6,812 nucleotides of DNA from Solirubrobacterales bacterium 70-9 (lineage in GTDB: Bacteria > Actinomycetota > Thermoleophilia > Solirubrobacterales > 70-9): the NCBI GenBank assembly GCA_001898095.1, contig MKSH01000142.1, positions 23,233-30,044 on the forward strand. The letters are read 5' to 3'. The notes beneath the pieces were generated by a model, which did not search any database, had not been told where the DNA came from, and worked only from the letters and a program-made list of their open reading frames with translations. How positions within the stretch are numbered: position 1 is the first letter of the stretch; every line of letters starts with the position of its first letter. The translations under genes were made by a program, and so were the position numbers. Shown one piece after another: positions 5,490 to 6,812 of the stretch.

Positions 5490-5495
5490 TACGCT
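5490..5495 (+). promoter_or_regulatory. Probable -10 element of a leaderless gcvT promoter
   Basis: TACGCT fits TANNNT and is identical to the ftsZ -10 (TACGTT) at five of six bases. It ends exactly 6 nt before ATG 5502, which would put the transcription start on the A of the start codon. No Shine-Dalgarno site lies before this ATG, as expected for a leaderless mRNA. I see no good -35 match. Confidence 0.5.
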
Positions 5496-5501
5496 GGGGC
5501 G

Positions 5502-6590
5502 ATGTCCTCTCCTCCGGTCGAGCAGCTCAGGCGCACCCCTTTCTACGAGCAACACCAAGAGCTCGGCGCCAAAATCGTCCCCTTCGCGGGCTGGGAGATG
5601 CCGGTCCTCTACGAGGGGATCCGCGAGGAGCACACCGCGGTCCGCACCCACGCCGGGATGTTCGACGTCTCCCACATGGGCGAGGTCGAGGTCGAGGGCC
5701 CGGGCGCGCTCGAGTTCCTGCAGCTGGTGCTCTCCAACGACGTGTCGAAGATCGCCGTCGGCGGCGCCCAGTACTCCTGCCTCTGCAACGAGGCCGGTGG
5801 GGTGATCGACGATCTCTTCGCCTACCGGCTCGGCAGCGATCGGTACCTGCTCGTCACCAACGCGGCGAACCACGAGACCGACCTCGCCTGGCTCGGCCGC
5901 TGGTCCCGCGACCACGACGTCCACGTCCGCGACGTCGCCGACCGCTACGCGGTGCTCGCCGTGCAGGGGCCGCACGCCCGGGCGACCGTGAGCCGCACGC
6001 TCGGCATCGACCTGCCGGAGCGCTTCCACGTCGCCGCCCACAACGTCGGCCGCCGCCCGGCGCTGATCTGCGGCACCGGCTACACCGGCGAGGACGGGGT
6101 CGAGATGCTGATCGACCCCGAGGTCGCGATCCCGATCTTCAAAGAGCTGCGCGACGCCGGCGTCGTCCCCTGCGGCCTCGGCGCCCGCGACACCCTGCGG
6201 CTGGAGGTCTGTTACCCGCTGCACGGCAACGAGCTATCGACCGAGCGCAACCCGATCGAGGCCGACCTCGGCTGGTGCTGCAAGGAGGCGACGGGCTTCC
6301 TCGGCTCGCCGACGATCGCCGCGGCACGCGCCGCGGGCACCCCCGAGCGCCTCGTCCCGTTCACGATCGAGGGCGCCGGGATCCCCCGCGACGGCAACCC
6401 GGTGCTCGGCGAGCGCGGCGAGGTCGTCGGCACGGTGACCAGCGGAACCTTCTCGCCGTCGCTCGAGATCGGCGCCGGGATGGCCTACGTCGAGAGCGCC
6501 CTCGCCGAGCCCGGCACCGCGGTCGAGATCGACGTGCGCGGCAAGCATCGTCCGGCGCGGATAGCGTCCAAGCCCCTCTACTCGAGATGA
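5502..6590 (+). CDS. gcvT: GcvT, aminomethyltransferase (glycine cleavage T protein)
   Basis: GcvT takes the aminomethyl group from lipoyl-GcvH and, with tetrahydrofolate, releases ammonia and forms 5,10-methylene-THF. The 362-residue product is of normal length. It shows RTPFYEQHQELGAKIVPFAGWEMPV (11-34 region), HAGMFDVSHMGE (50-61), GGVIDDL (99-105) with the conserved catalytic Asp pair 103-104, GTGYTGEDGVEML (191-203), CGLGARDTLRLE (224-235), PLHGNEL (239-245), IEADLGW (252-258) and the C-terminal GTVTSGTFSPSLEIGAGMAYV (310-330). ATG 5502 is preferred to an in-frame GTG at 5448, because the extra 18 residues would come from the intergenic hairpin and do not resemble the family. gcvH follows 23 bp downstream, so the two are almost certainly co-transcribed; gcvP is expected next. 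Confidence 0.97.
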   Translation: MSSPPVEQLRRTPFYEQHQELGAKIVPFAGWEMPVLYEGIREEHTAVRTHAGMFDVSHMGEVEVEGPGALEFLQLVLSNDVSKIAVGGAQYSCLCNEAGGVIDDLFAYRLGSDRYLLVTNAANHETDLAWLGRWSRDHDVHVRDVADRYAVLAVQGPHARATVSRTLGIDLPERFHVAAHNVGRRPALICGTGYTGEDGVEMLIDPEVAIPIFKELRDAGVVPCGLGARDTLRLEVCYPLHGNELSTERNPIEADLGWCCKEATGFLGSPTIAAARAAGTPERLVPFTIEGAGIPRDGNPVLGERGEVVGTVTSGTFSPSLEIGAGMAYVESALAEPGTAVEIDVRGKHRPARIASKPLYSR

Positions 6591-6600
6591 TCAACCGGAT

Positions 6601-6606
6601 AAGGAG
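6601..6606 (+). promoter_or_regulatory. Ribosome binding site of gcvH
   Basis: AAGGAG lies 7 nt before TTG 6614, the strongest Shine-Dalgarno match in the window. It decides the unusual TTG start, since no ATG or GTG stands between it and the conserved GcvH N terminus. Confidence 0.8.
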
Positions 6607-6613
6607 CTGAACC

Positions 6614-6812
6614 TTGGCCGCCAAGCTGGACTACCCCGAGGACCTGCGGTACCACGACCAGCACGACTGGGTGCGGGTCGAGGGCGACTCGGCCACCTTC
6701 GGGATCACCTGGTACGCCCAGGACACGCTCGGCGAGGTCGTCTTCTTCGAGCCGCCCGAGGTGGGGACGGCGCTGACCAAAGACCAGTCCTACGCCGAGG
6801 TCGAGTCGGTGA
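6614..6812 (+). CDS. gcvH: GcvH, glycine cleavage H protein (3' end outside window)
   Basis: GcvH is the lipoylated carrier that shuttles the aminomethyl intermediate between the P, T and L proteins. The 66 visible codons begin with TTG and read MAAKLDYPEDLRYH, then HDWVRVEG (17-24), ATFGITWYAQDTLGEVVFFE (27-46) and PEVGTAL (48-54), all matching the family. The window stops after ESV (64-66) with the first base of the next codon (A), so the lipoyl-accepting Lys of the usual ESVKA motif would be the very next residue. Full GcvH is about 125-130 aa, so roughly half is present. The gene follows gcvT by 23 bp with a good ribosome-binding site. Confidence 0.95.
   Translation, partial: MAAKLDYPEDLRYHDQHDWVRVEGDSATFGITWYAQDTLGEVVFFEPPEVGTALTKDQSYAEVESV

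Noticed and set aside
5386..5501. Glycine riboswitch upstream of gcvT
   Set aside because: Glycine riboswitches are common before gcv operons, but I see none of the conserved core; the spacer is explained by a simple long hairpin.
5286..6224. Open frame of 312 codons on the minus strand opposite ftsZ and gcvT
   Set aside because: It is a compositional shadow; the + strand genes are fully conserved and the minus translation resembles no known protein.
5393..6610. 405-codon + strand frame overlapping gcvT
   Set aside because: It is a shifted-frame, Arg-rich translation of gcvT. It ends with a 7-codon ATG stretch (6587-6610) overlapping the gcvT stop, which I also regard as chance.

Overview
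The window is about 70% G+C, uses GTG and TTG starts, and encodes actinobacterial-type proteins. It carries peptidoglycan precursor and cell-division genes with no ftsA between ftsQ and ftsZ. The gene order (murG-murC-murB-ftsQ-ftsZ, then gcvT-gcvH) and the wording of the MurG and FtsQ motifs suggest a deep-branching actinobacterium. Class Thermoleophilia (Solirubrobacterales-like) is my best guess. That placement rests on family resemblance from memory, not on a search.

Layout, all on the + strand: the 3' part of murG (1-930), murC (966-2432), murB (2429-3385), a short ftsQ-like gene (3417-3971), a 334-bp structured spacer with a strong sigma70-type promoter, ftsZ (4306-5385), a 116-bp spacer with a large hairpin, gcvT (5502-6590) and the 5' part of gcvH (6614-end). 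MurG, MurC and MurB act in lipid II and UDP-MurNAc-peptide synthesis. FtsQ and FtsZ are divisome proteins, so the first five genes are a compact dcw (division and cell wall) cluster. gcvT and gcvH begin a glycine cleavage operon that is functionally separate and has its own probable leaderless promoter.

The most unusual part lies in the junctions, not the genes. A roughly 70-bp sequence occurs twice, 68/70 identical, at the murG/murC and murB/ftsQ junctions. In both places it encodes the same C-terminal tail and stop codon for the upstream gene, and a Shine-Dalgarno-like AAAGG for the downstream gene. The murC/murB overlap sits in the loop of a perfect 19-bp inverted repeat. The ftsQ/ftsZ spacer has a chain of mutually exclusive hairpins resembling an attenuator, then a consensus promoter and a perfect 21-bp tandem duplication in the ftsZ leader. 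The ftsZ/gcvT spacer has a 51-nt hairpin. A 43-bp palindromic patch, poorer in G+C, lies in frame inside murC. Every junction except gcvT/gcvH therefore carries a repeat or palindrome.

No tRNA, rRNA, CRISPR array, transposase or intact mobile element is visible.
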